A DNA stretch of 36,617 bases from Apostichopus parvimensis. Its lineage: Eukaryota; Echinodermata; Holothuroidea; Aspidochirotida; Stichopodidae. The notes beneath the pieces were generated by a model. That model did no database searches. It saw nothing but the letters and a program-made list of their open reading frames with translations, and was not told where the DNA came from. This document shows, one piece after another, positions 1 through 11,200 of this stretch. The translations under genes and the position numbers were made by a program. Every line of letters begins with the position of its first letter. Positions within the stretch are counted from its first letter, which is position 1. The stretch spans positions 95,130 through 131,746 of the forward strand of contig KN886565.1 in NCBI GenBank assembly GCA_000934455.1, written 5' to 3'.

Positions 1-3000
1 AAGCTCTGAGGTCATTTTCGATGGATTGTCCTACCAGGATTGCGTCAGGTGGTAGAAGCTGAATAATTTCCTCTTGGACATCTCGTAGTCTTGTGGTAAC
101 CTCCTGTAAAGTTTCAGCTGTCATGCCACTGTACCTGGCAGTTTTTAAAGAGTCAATATTGAAATGTATCAGTTATGATGGACAAGTACAATTTCTATGC
201 AAATTGTGAAACTTCAATGAGAGAATTAACAGTGCCAGCAACTAGCTCTTTTAACATGTGTCCCCAAAAACCCCCACGTCTCACCCACGATGAACCATCG
301 CGTGATATAATATGATATAAACTAATAACTTGATGTATAGGAAGGGTTTCTGCAGACTACTTACTCGGTCAAATAATTGATGATTTCATTTTCTGGTTTG
401 ACCAGTCTTGAGTATATCAACTGACCATCCTCCTCAACCAAGCACACTTTGGCCAGCTCCAACCCCTCCTGAGTCTGACACTAGAACGAGCAGAACAAGA
501 AAAATAAACAAACAAATAAATACATACAGTATGCAAATATACTGTAATGGTTTATCAACTTTAATACGCTTATTTTTATTTAAAATATATTATCATTTTT
601 GTCAACCTTTTTGTTGCTCCTGGCAACAATCGATGCCGACAGACGATACAGTAACTGACGATCTGTTATATAAAGTTTGCAAGAATAGGTCCCCGGGCCG
701 AACCTGAACCATGCCTGTTCTTTGTCTTTGCCTCAAATCATCCTCTTTGAATCACTAGTTTTGCTGTGACCCTAAGACAACAGCCTCACCACTCAAGTCA
801 AGGAATGGACGAAACAATGATATAGGAGTAAGAGGGATAGCTATGTATACTGTGATAAGACTGAATGACAGCTCCAAGTAGAAATGAACACATGGGTAAG
901 ATTTAGCATATGGAGGGATTGACATGTATCTGAGTAATTATAGCATAATTATTACATGTATGGATATTAACCCCTTTTGGATGTCTATCCTTACGTGAGG
1001 CATCTTGGAACACTTCTATAGATGAAATACTTATCTTCTTTACCCATAGAGCCGTGGAATTGTACTTGCAATAGTTTCTACGCTCTTTGGATTTGCATTA
1101 AAACTCTGGATTCTGACTGTGCAAGGAACCCTGCTTATGTATTCCAAGCTGTTTACTAATTACCGTCCTTGACTCATTTTAGAGGACCAATAATCGTTAC
1201 AGTGACAAGATATCCATTGTTGACCACTCGACCGGGGCCAACTTTTCAGTGGGAATAAACTGTTCTTTATTTGGGCCCCAGAGGAACCCATACTTCCTGA
1301 TGATGACCACATACCATGGGCCCTTAAAAGCGCTGACCTCAAATCAAAATTTATGTCACATATGGGAGAAAATTCCTTGGATTGAAAGAAACAACACAAA
1401 TGAATAACAAGTTGATTTAGACTTTTAATCGTAGGTTCCAGAGGTCTCTAGTACTAGATCATATGTTCCTTTTGTTTGTCCAGAATGTCGACGCTAACCA
1501 ATCCTTAAATTTGAATTTCTTGGGAGTGAAAATAACGTGCCATGAACAAATATAATTACTAAACTGAAGCTGGATCATACATAGGAAGTGTCAGAAACAA
1601 AGAGGTATACCATTTCACAATCAAGGGCAAACAATGGGCTATTGTCTGATACTTCATCGGTATGGTTGGTGGAGACAATATTGTTGTCATCCCTCAAGGG
1701 GTAGTTCAAGCTCGCCATTCTTGTTTTAGAAACAAGGAATGAAGACCTTCCTATAAGATGAATAATTGAAACATCATGGTTAAAAAATAACAAACTATAG
1801 ACCTATTCTTGAATGTGATAAGGCCAAATTACAATGCATTGTTTTTTTACTTTGATTGACAAGCTTTTGGCAATTTTACGAAAACCTTACTCAAAATAAG
1901 GTTGTAACTGGTCATTCTAAAACATTTTCCACGTTTTGTCACTATAAATTGAATGTTAACTAGAGATTAATTATAAAATACAAACATTTTTGTATAAGAC
2001 ATTTTCAATTTTTATTAAAACTTTAACACTGTTTGAAGAAAGTCTTGGTAAGCAATGGCAATGACAGTTGTGGGATTCTACTTTTTTGTATAAGATAAGT
2101 ATCAAAAATTTTACCAAAATGACCTAAAAAGCTGTTTTAATAACACAACAAATCACCTTCAAGAATGAAACAAAAATATGTGGAATTTTATAATTTACCT
2201 GGATAGTTATCATTAGCACCATCTGGTTCTGCAACAAAGATGAAAATAGCTAGTATCTCTGAAAATCTATTTTATGTACCTTCTATAAACAGACACTCTA
2301 CACAGTAGTGTTTCTGGAAAGGAAATACGTTAATAAATGAGACCACAGATTCTTTTTAGAAGCAATTTAAAACTTTAAGAGAAAATCTAGAATGGTTGAA
2401 CCGAGCCAGTAGAGTGCAGTTGATGTGTAGGGACAGGTAAGTAAAGAGGGCTTCCATCGTTGATTTCAACAGTGTTTGTTTATCTTCATGATAATGCCCT
2501 TACATATTAACATTTTGGTTGTGATTTCTTTACACCCCATCGTTTTATCACCATTTCTAATGAAAATAAAAGAGTTTTAATAGTGTTGTCATAGTTAGCT
2601 CTCCCACTCCTCTCCCTCCCTCCCTCCTCTCACTTACCCCTCACCTCCCTTCTCCCTCCACCTTCTAATGCCCTCCTTTTCCTATTCAGAGTAAAATAGG
2701 ACTCATAACCATTCCAAACCTTTCTTTGTTTCCGATGATCCTGTCTTGAACAATGCTGCAACCAGATCTTGCTTTGATGTGAATCCAACCTTTGTTTGCT
2801 ACAATAAAGAAAAAGAGAATCCATTTGCAACTAGGAACGAGGTTCATCTTTTCTAAGCAATTGCTGAACTTAATTGCTTCCACACCTCGGACTGTCTAAT
2901 TTCATTTGCAGATCAGGGCTTTCAATCTCAAAAGATCGTCTCTTTGAACAAGTTCTTCCTCTCCATCTGCTCTCTGTTTTGGTACTAAATGTTTTGAGCC

Positions 3001-6000
3001 ATATCACCTATAACTAAATGTCATTCATCGTATATGGCATTCTGTTTTAAGACAATGAAATCAATTACATGTTAAACTTGCATTTCTATTCTTGTAGGAA
3101 CCAAAAGAAGTAAGAAAAGACAGCCAATGACAAACCAAGAAGAATACTCACTACTTTGGATATTTCAGTCAACTTCACAAAGCAGTCCTTGTGACTTCTG
3201 TAGCAGCTGCTGGAGACGCCATGCATGACAACAACCAGGACTTTGGAAATCTCTTGTGCTCGTCGAAGAGTGCACCAACTTAAAATAGCAAAGAAGAAAG
3301 GAAACAGAGAATCAATTCATCCTATTATGCAAATTTACAGTAGACAGACATGTCTTCACACTTGTTCTGAACAGCAGCAAGAATGCAATTATACCCACCT
3401 CCCTAATTCAACCCCCCCCCCCTCCCCCAGAGAAAAGGCAAGAAGCACGTGTTTGTAGCTTGTACTCATTATAAGTTTGTTTGCTGACAACATTGGCAGT
3501 TATAAATACAAGAAATAGTGCAAAACTGTCTGTGAAATTAAAAAGAAGGCTAAAAAGAGGAACATTTTTTTTGGATAGAATGGGACTCTAGACTTGTACC
3601 GGCCCCGGCATGGGCCCAGAGGACAATAACATCACCAAAGCCTTTCTTGCTTACTTCATTTACCCTAAGTTTACTATGAAAATGAGGATATTAAATTATC
3701 CTTTATCTCATGTTTCCCTGGACCCCCTAATTCACCCAGGGCCCGATCTGTTACCCCACCCTGCGACCCCCTCTCATCAAGCCTGATTACCAGTATCAAA
3801 CTGAATATTACTCAAATGTTCCTGATTTTCATTGCCCTAAATATATGGCATGGTTCAATCGTTCAGTGTCCAACAAGGTTTATAATTTATATGTACACGG
3901 AATGATTGGAGCATTCACAGCTCCTGTAGCAGTTTTGGGTTTATTGCTTTTTGTTTAGAACTCATACGGTACTGAAAATGACTTGATTCTGTGCACACAA
4001 ACTGTTATATTTTAGATTGTGTTATACCTGCCATGAACTTTGCATAGCATTTGCCTGCATGATATACCACATTCATTGTTCCCTAGGCCACATGTTTGAA
4101 GTACTTACTGAATGGTGAACACTTCTATTTCTGATATTTGAACTATAGAGACCTTAACATCTAAAATAGTTCGACAAACCAGCACTCTCTTTAACAAAAT
4201 TAATATGCAAATTTGAAATGAGTCATTATATGTTTTTTCCCTCACCGTGGTTTACACTGAGATTGTTTTCCCAACAAGGACAGGTGCAGAAGATTTCTAA
4301 TCTCCTCCAGAGGTACCCTAGAGTATGTTTTCTTACATCTGCACTGTCGTTTTTGTACAACATGTTGTGTGTGATTTTTGAAGCAATTTAGAAAGATCCT
4401 AGGAATGTCCTGAAGAAGAAGAAGATAAAATAAAAAATAGAGTAAGATATTTCAAACATATTTAGAAAATTATGTTCTTAAAAATTACCAGTAGAAACCA
4501 AAGAGCCTGTCTCCTCCTCCTCAGCCCATCCCGCCCACCCCCCTCTCATAGGGTGTGTCCCATTCTTTGGTTTCTGTTCTCTATTCAAGTTTATATCACA
4601 ATCACTACAGTAACTTTTTGCTCTGGTCTCCCTGGTATAATTCCTTCAGAGTGGGCCTCAAAATCTGAGTGCACAGTCAACACAAATTGTCCAATATTAG
4701 AAGTCAGCATTATCCAGTTTATATAGGTATGGGTCAACAGGTGAAATTCTTGTCCAAGTACTAGAAGACCTCGTGGAGTACTTTGGAGGTTTAAAGGGGA
4801 GCTGCTACAGTGCTACAATACTCTTAGCTCCATGAAGGGGTTGTGGATGGAGGGGAGAGGTGGGCGAATTGGGAAACAAGGATCTTTGAGGGGGATTTAT
4901 CCTACAGTACTCCATAATCTAACTAACAGATCAGTCACAAATAAAGCGAAATATTCATTTTAAACACATATTTGACTGTACCTTTAAATGTATGCAAACA
5001 CTTACAAAGGATCCAATTTTAGACTTCCTATATGACTGTATGCCCAGGTATCAGATAAAGGAAGTGTAAAGTTTGTGTCCTTTAACAGTGACCCATTTTA
5101 TGGTTTTTCCAGCAAATATACCATTAAAGGGTGTAAAGACTCGCGCAAAAAGAAACGTCTCATGCCGGTAATCTGACCTAGTTTCGAATGAGGTGTAACA
5201 GAAGTGTTAGACACCACCATCGATTCCAGAAAACAGCTTGCTACCTCGGTAATTAGACACTAGTGTACAGTCAGTACAACAGCTGCGGTCAATACCCACA
5301 GTACAGTTTACAAACGATACAGCGATGGATATCTCAGGTCCAGCTAAAGATAACAAGGTATCACGTTTCATTAAGTTGTCTGCATTTTGTAGCGACAAGC
5401 AGAAAACTTCACTTGCAAGCAACGGAAAGTTAACTTTTTCAGAGCGCTGCACATGGTTTGGGGCGAGTCTTCAATGCCTTTAAATCCATGAATTCTCTTG
5501 CTAATTGAAAAATACCTAACTATCAAATCAAACATTGACATCAGAATTCTAAATTGGTGACATGCACAGCTGTAATCTTCACCACACAAAAGTTGTTTCA
5601 GTCATAGTAGAGAAACTTAATAACTTTACCTTCCTTCTGACTTGATCTCCCTGATGATGGGACTTACATTTTGAATTCAACTCAGTGCCATCTAAGAAAC
5701 AAGAAAAATATGCATATACAATTAATGCAAACATTTCCACTTAAGGTATAAAATTCAAGCATTAGATTGTGAGAGTATCAGTTGTTTACAAATTTCCCTT
5801 GTCTGAAGATGTTTCTCAGTTGGTTGACCATGATAACTGACTTTGAGTTTGAATTTCCATCATTTATTCAAGCAGCAACAAAAATAGCAATTTGAATGTT
5901 TGTCTGCCTTCCACCATGTAAGAAAATGCTGAAAAGGCAATTTAGTAATCAACAATCATCATTAGTGTCACAACATATGACAGCACTTCCAGCTGAACTG

Positions 6001-6661
6001 CACATCTGTTCTGTAGTGAAGATATTCTAACAAAGTTCAATGTGACATGAGCTGAAATGATCAACAAATGTTTGTTTCCACAATCAGTGACTTATAAAAT
6101 GTCAATTCTTCATGCCACCTCAAATAAATGGCAGGTCCCTTCCGATGTTCAATGCCATCTGTTTTATTTGAAAACGTGTGTTAACATGGCACACGACTGC
6201 ATAAAAATAGAACTTGGTTGATGTCTACATCGGTGGCAGTGAGGGGTAACCTCAACTTGATAACAGTTAACACATGTCTAGCCCTAACACTGACAGTGGG
6301 GAACTAATAACAAACACATTCACGACTAGGGTACACTACGAAAAATTACTCGGTGAGCTATGAATCTTGGATGACCAGTGACGATGACCACTTTGGGCAA
6401 AGTTTTGTTACCGATTGGCATGAACTTGCTGATATTGTTTTGGGCCTATGTATTGTATGTAAGCTATAACTTATTCGGAGTCTAACTTAGTAACAATAAC
6501 ATGGTTAACTGACGTTAGTCAACAGGGTGAGCGGAGAAATCGCTTAGTTGTTTATATTCCAGAGTTAGTGTCGACCCTAATCACCCCACGATATTCAGAG
6601 ATTGTGACTTACTTTCATGACCGTGAACTCCAGGTACGAACCCCTCCGAATATGATCCCAT
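1..6661 (-). CDS. REXO5: RNA exonuclease 5 (REXO5/NEF-sp)-like, 5' part; 3' end cut by window edge
   Basis: Predicted DEDDh 3'-5' exoribonuclease; family members are nuclear/nucleolar and trim structured RNAs such as rRNA and snoRNA precursors. Coding exons in order: 6661-6613, 5691-5630, 4409-4246, 3278-3152, 2798-2720, 2228-2199, 1750-1611, 474-365, 134-1 (continues off the window). All introns are GT-AG and the codon phases join without a stop, giving ~298 residues. The start ATG at 6661 has G at -3 and +4, and an in-frame stop lies just upstream near 6737. Family signs: an N-terminal stretch ending KPRW (like the human KPSW segment), then VLVVVMHG; the exonuclease block opens SPLFALDCEM, with catalytic Asp and Glu in LDCEM (residues 213-217), followed by LVKPENEIINYLTEYSGMT and the Exo II segment ending ENDLRA (D295). 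The Exo III His and the C-terminal RRMs expected from human REXO5 would lie left of position 1. Uncertain points: exon 2798-2720 uses a weak gtttgg donor, and a segment corresponding to human residues just before LQTK is absent, so one exon may be missing. REXO1-type genes are the main alternative, but the DCEM and LVKPEN context fits REXO5 best. Confidence 0.85.
5394..5488. repeat. dispersed repeat, copy A (in REXO5-like intron 2)
   Basis: About 90 bp near-identical to 23995-24083, including a perfectly shared block around GAAAACTTCACTTGCAAGC and a shared GGGGCGAGTCTTCAAT. It is in the same orientation as copy B. The family is unknown. Confidence 0.85.
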
Positions 6662-8160
6662 TACCAGGTTGTAAGTGATCTGGACTAGAATCGACTCCAA
6701 ACCTCGTGTATGACTTCGTATCTCAGAATATTTACATCAAAGTCGAAAGCATGCAAGATTATGTGGCTTTAGCGCGTACTTCCGTATCCAGCACACAATA
6801 TGGCACAAATACTGTAGTAAATAGGAGTACATCGCAGCGTATTTACATATGTAGCAGTACCCTTTAGTGTACAACTGAATGTATATATGTAATAATATGT
6901 CCGATGCGCGTAAATTCAATAGGGAATACTGAACGATGGCTCTCCATACAGAAAGTGTTCGTTTTATAACTACTTAAGACAGTACAGAAGTATGCGTAGT
7001 GGTAGCAGTAGTACATATAGTATACAAATATCAATAGATCATGAACGGTGTAGCAGTAGCAACGGACCACAACTTGTTCTTCATTTCGAGTTAGTTCCCA
7101 TGAAGTTCCTAGGCTAGGCAAGCTAACCTCACTGTCTTTTTCAGGTATATTATTTTTCTCGTAATATAGTCGGTAAATTACACCTAATGTCAAACTGATA
7201 TCTCACAACGAGCTTGTTCTGTGTCTTGGTAGTGTTGTTGAAGGGGGGCGAATAGAGTTGTACTTACAGTGGGTGTGCTGTGCAGTGTGTGCAGACATAG
7301 CCTACTAGTACTAGTACTAGTACTACTTCTAGTTCTACTACAGTCTGTGGCATAGGCTGTGCTCTTTCTACAGTCATTTGCAAATAGTATATATATTTAA
7401 TTTAATATAGACAATTTCTACATATAATACTCGGTTTATATTTCTCAAACTTACTGCTACACTAACCTATATGTGTTCTTTTTGTAGTTAGCTCTGTGGT
7501 GTAGTTTTATCCTTCTATTACATGATTTGATCACAGTTTTTCATATTTATTTGTTTCATTGCCAATTGTATACAATAGGAAAAGGAAGTCTCCTGTAAAG
7601 TCTTAAAAAGACTTAACAAAATAGGAGATTGATCAGATTGTGCTTGTAATGTGAAGGTCCTGATTTTGGGCCTAGAACCGTTACTAAGCAAGGCAAATTT
7701 ACCTAAATTTGCACACGCATTTAAGTTTGCCGCATAAATCCTTTCATTGGTTAAAATATTTCATGAAAATGCTACAAATGTCAAAGTTGACCAAATTTCT
7801 TGTTCACAGGTATAAATTGTACTGTTTTAGATGATTAAGGTAAAACTTGCACTCCAAAAAACAACTTGTAGATTTGTCAGTGCAGCCATGTACATAGTAC
7901 CCAAATTTAGGGAACATAGAAATAATTGTATACTACCATACTGTATGTTGTGCCTTACTTAGTACTAACCACATAGATTCATCTGCAGAAGACCCAGCTG
8001 AGCACCAGTACACAAAAGTGGTTTTGAACAGCATGTCAAGAGATCCTAATTTCTTTTGGATTTTTTAGCTGGGAACATATATAGTGCTTTTTTATATCCA
8101 CAGCATTACGCTCAAATATGTAGAAGTACTTACATAATATAATCTTGTTCTTTTATGTAG
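6662..8160. promoter_or_regulatory. divergent intergenic region, presumed promoters of REXO5-like and PP1-like genes
   Basis: About 1.5 kb separates the REXO5-like start codon (minus strand) from the first recognised PP1-like exon (plus strand), so the genes are head to head. The part from about 6230 to 7240 looks richer in CpG than the surrounding A+T-rich DNA, as at many animal promoters. I see no convincing TATA box and cannot place either transcription start. A (CTA)n-type microsatellite at 7302-7326 lies inside. At least one noncoding first exon of the phosphatase gene must be here if the acceptor at 8160 is used. The promoter role is inferred from gene arrangement only. Confidence 0.4.
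7302..7326. repeat. CTA/TAG microsatellite in divergent promoter region
   Basis: The run reads as repeated CTAGTA units. It is self-complementary around each CTAG, so the array can pair with itself. Confidence 0.8.
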
Positions 8161-8216
8161 GATCTCATAGTTGATCATTTGACAGACTTGCAATATTCTC
8201 ATACTTGGAATTGGCC
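8161..8216 (+). other. 5'UTR part of first coding exon of PP1-like gene
   Basis: A pyrimidine-rich tract ending in TTTATGTAG at 8152-8160 looks like a 3' splice site. The 56 bases after it run into the ATG at 8217 with no intervening ATG. This implies an upstream noncoding exon that I cannot locate. If the acceptor is not used, transcription simply starts nearby. Confidence 0.4.
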
Positions 8217-11200
8217 ATGAATCAACCAGAAATTAATTTGGACAGAATAATTGAGCAGCTCCTTAGTTCTGCAGGAAAGCAGGTAATGGATGGCTACTAT
8301 AAGTCCTACAGTACTTAGTAACTAAATATGTATATCTTCTATGTTCTATACCCATCAACTTGATTGCATTCATGCAAATTTTTATACTGCTCGATATGTA
8401 AATTTGGTCGTAAAGCTTAGAACTGTTCGTTTGAACACCTATTTGACTCTCATACATAAGGTCATACACAACTGAAAACTGACTTGGCAATGATATAACT
8501 GAACAAAGAAATAGTTAGTACTGCCGTACAGTTAATTCAATCAACGTTTTCCTAAAACCATTCATTTTGACTTGTGATATCATTTTTTGGCAAATTATAC
8601 CTTGTCTTCATGTAGAATAGCTTGCTATAGCAACATTCATACAGTATTTTTTCTCACTAGATTAATTCCCATTAATTCCTAACAATGTTTGGAAAAATAT
8701 CGTAAAGGTTTTGTTTTTGTCCATAATGTTGCAGTGGGTTATCTTGTATACTATAGATACTGTATATAGCCTCAGCAGTTGCAATGAGCCCTGATAAGGC
8801 CAGATGCAGTGCCTCGGGGTAGAGCCTACATGTGATGATGATGTGTGTTATTGTCTAAACTAACTTTCAGTAGCATGTTTCTTTGAAAAGCAATGTAAGA
8901 CACTTTAGAAGACCCAGTTATCAAGCTCTCTCAAAATTCAGAATATTTCCCAAAAAGAATTTTTGATCCCGAAGTGGGAAGAAGGAGGGGTTAACCTAGT
9001 TTACAGAGTGCCAAAGGTTTGGCAAATGACACATAGTATGGAGCCGAAGTTTGGTTGGCACACATGTATACATCCATTGTGGCTGAAGTAGATCATGCTA
9101 ATGGAGTGTCATCTAAATCTAAGAAGGTCACCTGGGAGACCCATGGGGCCATGGTTGATTTCATATGTTTAGTAATAATGTAAAACCTAGAATTATGCCC
9201 CTTTTTTGTCATGTCTTGGGTATGTGTCAGATCAAGTTGTTTTAATAAATCCATAAATTAGGTTCAGCTACCAGAAAGTCAGATCAGGCAGCTATGTCAA
9301 CTGTCTAGGAAGCAGTTTCTGGAGGAGCCGATGCTGGTGGAGCTCAAAGCTCCCGTGAATATCGTAGGAGACATCCATGGCCAATACCAAGACTTGATAC
9401 GACACTTTGAAAAGTGTCGCTTTCCTCCGGAGGCAAATTACCTCTTTCTTGGCGATTACGTGGACAGGTGAGTTTGCTCATAGTCATCGAGGTTGACAAA
9501 GCTAAAAGCTGAATTGCACGAAGTCCTAGGAATTTGTTTACGATTAGAATTTTAATTTAATTTTCATGTAATGGAGAACTATTTTTTAGCGATTGGTTGT
9601 AAATTAACTGCTGATTAAGAATCTCCCTTTGTTTTATTGATCTGTTCTATAATTAGAACCTCAGCAATTGTGGAAACATGGTTCAATATTACTCGCTTTG
9701 TATAGAAATGACCGCAAGTTGCTATCCAAGTTTGGCCAATAAATGTCTCTTGACAATGCATGACAGTAAATATTGCAGTTAACTGTAATGTACATACTAC
9801 AAGTTAGTGTCTTGCTTAGTACTATTAATTTAGGGAAAAGTTAAAGTCTTGCAAATCTGTGTGTAGTATCATAAGGCTTTTTTTAAAATTTGGGCATTAG
9901 GGTCCTGGAGCGACTGTTCATTCTATCATTACTGTCGTAGATTAGAAGCTGGATATAACAGAAGAATTGGCTATATCCATTGGGTTGAGACCTTTGATGC
10001 AAACAGTACGGCTTGTGTTATGAATCACAGGGTCTTCTCTGGTTATTTCCCTGTTAGAAGGGAATGCACCAAGGATGCCCCTTAAGCCCATACAGTACCT
10101 TTTCGTGTTGTGTGTAGAAGTTTTGGCTTTGAAATTGCGGGCTGACAGTATTTATGTCGGAATTCCAGTAGGCAATGTTAACATCAAAATGTTCATGTAT
10201 TTAATTCAAATGTGCTGTATGTCTGGGATTTGTATGACATGTCTGGCAAGCAGCCTCTGTGGTATACTGCTTTTTATTGCTAAATTTAATTGTCCAAGCT
10301 TTCCTTTCACAAACTGAATGGGATTATGCATTCTATCCCACATACATGGGTACCATCTAGGTATTCATTATAGTTGCCTAGGCAACCATCAAGTCAGCCG
10401 GTTAGCAGCTGGTTATATTGAGCAACCACATAGTTTCAAATGGGACAAAGTTCTTAAAGGCACCCCTTTAAACTGGAGTAGGATTTTTGTTTCTTGTAGC
10501 AAGATTATAGATACTAAAATAAGGAACTTTCAGTACCAGTTTATCCATCGTATCATAGCTTTTCGTAGTAAAATTAATGTTATTGATAACCGGAGTTGCA
10601 CTTTCTGTGGTGAGTCTACTGAAACTTAAGACCATCTTATCTTACATTGAAGGGCAGTTGGAGATATTTGGAAGAAAATGTCTTGAAATCCTTAATTCAA
10701 AAGTTGCGGTTGAGTACGAACATGTGTCTTTTGGTTATGATTATGAGAACATGAAATGTTATAGCCTTATCATTTTTTTTATGCCAAGTATTATATCTTC
10801 CTTTGTAGAATTAACAAATTAAGCATTCCAAGTTCTGATATTTTCAAACATTCATGCTTTCATTTTTCTTGAGTGTTGAAATGTGTACTTATTTAATAAC
10901 AAAAAGCACAAAGAAATGAAACTGCTAAGAGATTCTTTGCACTACTGATAGAGGAAATGAAGCTTTTGGTTTCATGGAACAAACTTTTCTTTCTTTTTAA
11001 AAAAAATTGGTGGGCAAAAAAAGTGAAAGCAAAAAAAAAAAATAAATAAATAGATGAATTACAGCCACATTACTGTACATATTAAACATGCAATGTCTTT
11101 TGCAATAGTTTCAGTTTCAATTTTTTCTTTTGATGTTTTTTTTCATTTGATGTTCTATGTCCTTCATCCATTTTTCTTCCTTCATTTCCTTTTTAAATTA

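Noticed and set aside
2893..3010. Possible extra REXO5-like exon on the minus strand
   Set aside because: It has a usable acceptor, but the phase-0 frame needed to join its neighbours meets a TGA, and the open frame has incompatible phase.
6864..7193. 109-codon minus-strand frame upstream of REXO5-like start
   Set aside because: No recognisable domain, unusual Tyr/Cys-rich composition, and it does not join in phase to the REXO5-like exons.
10075..10629. Frames of 80 and 103 codons as possible genes
   Set aside because: They match pieces of a LINE reverse-transcriptase polyprotein in the wrong relative frames; a decayed transposon, not a host gene.
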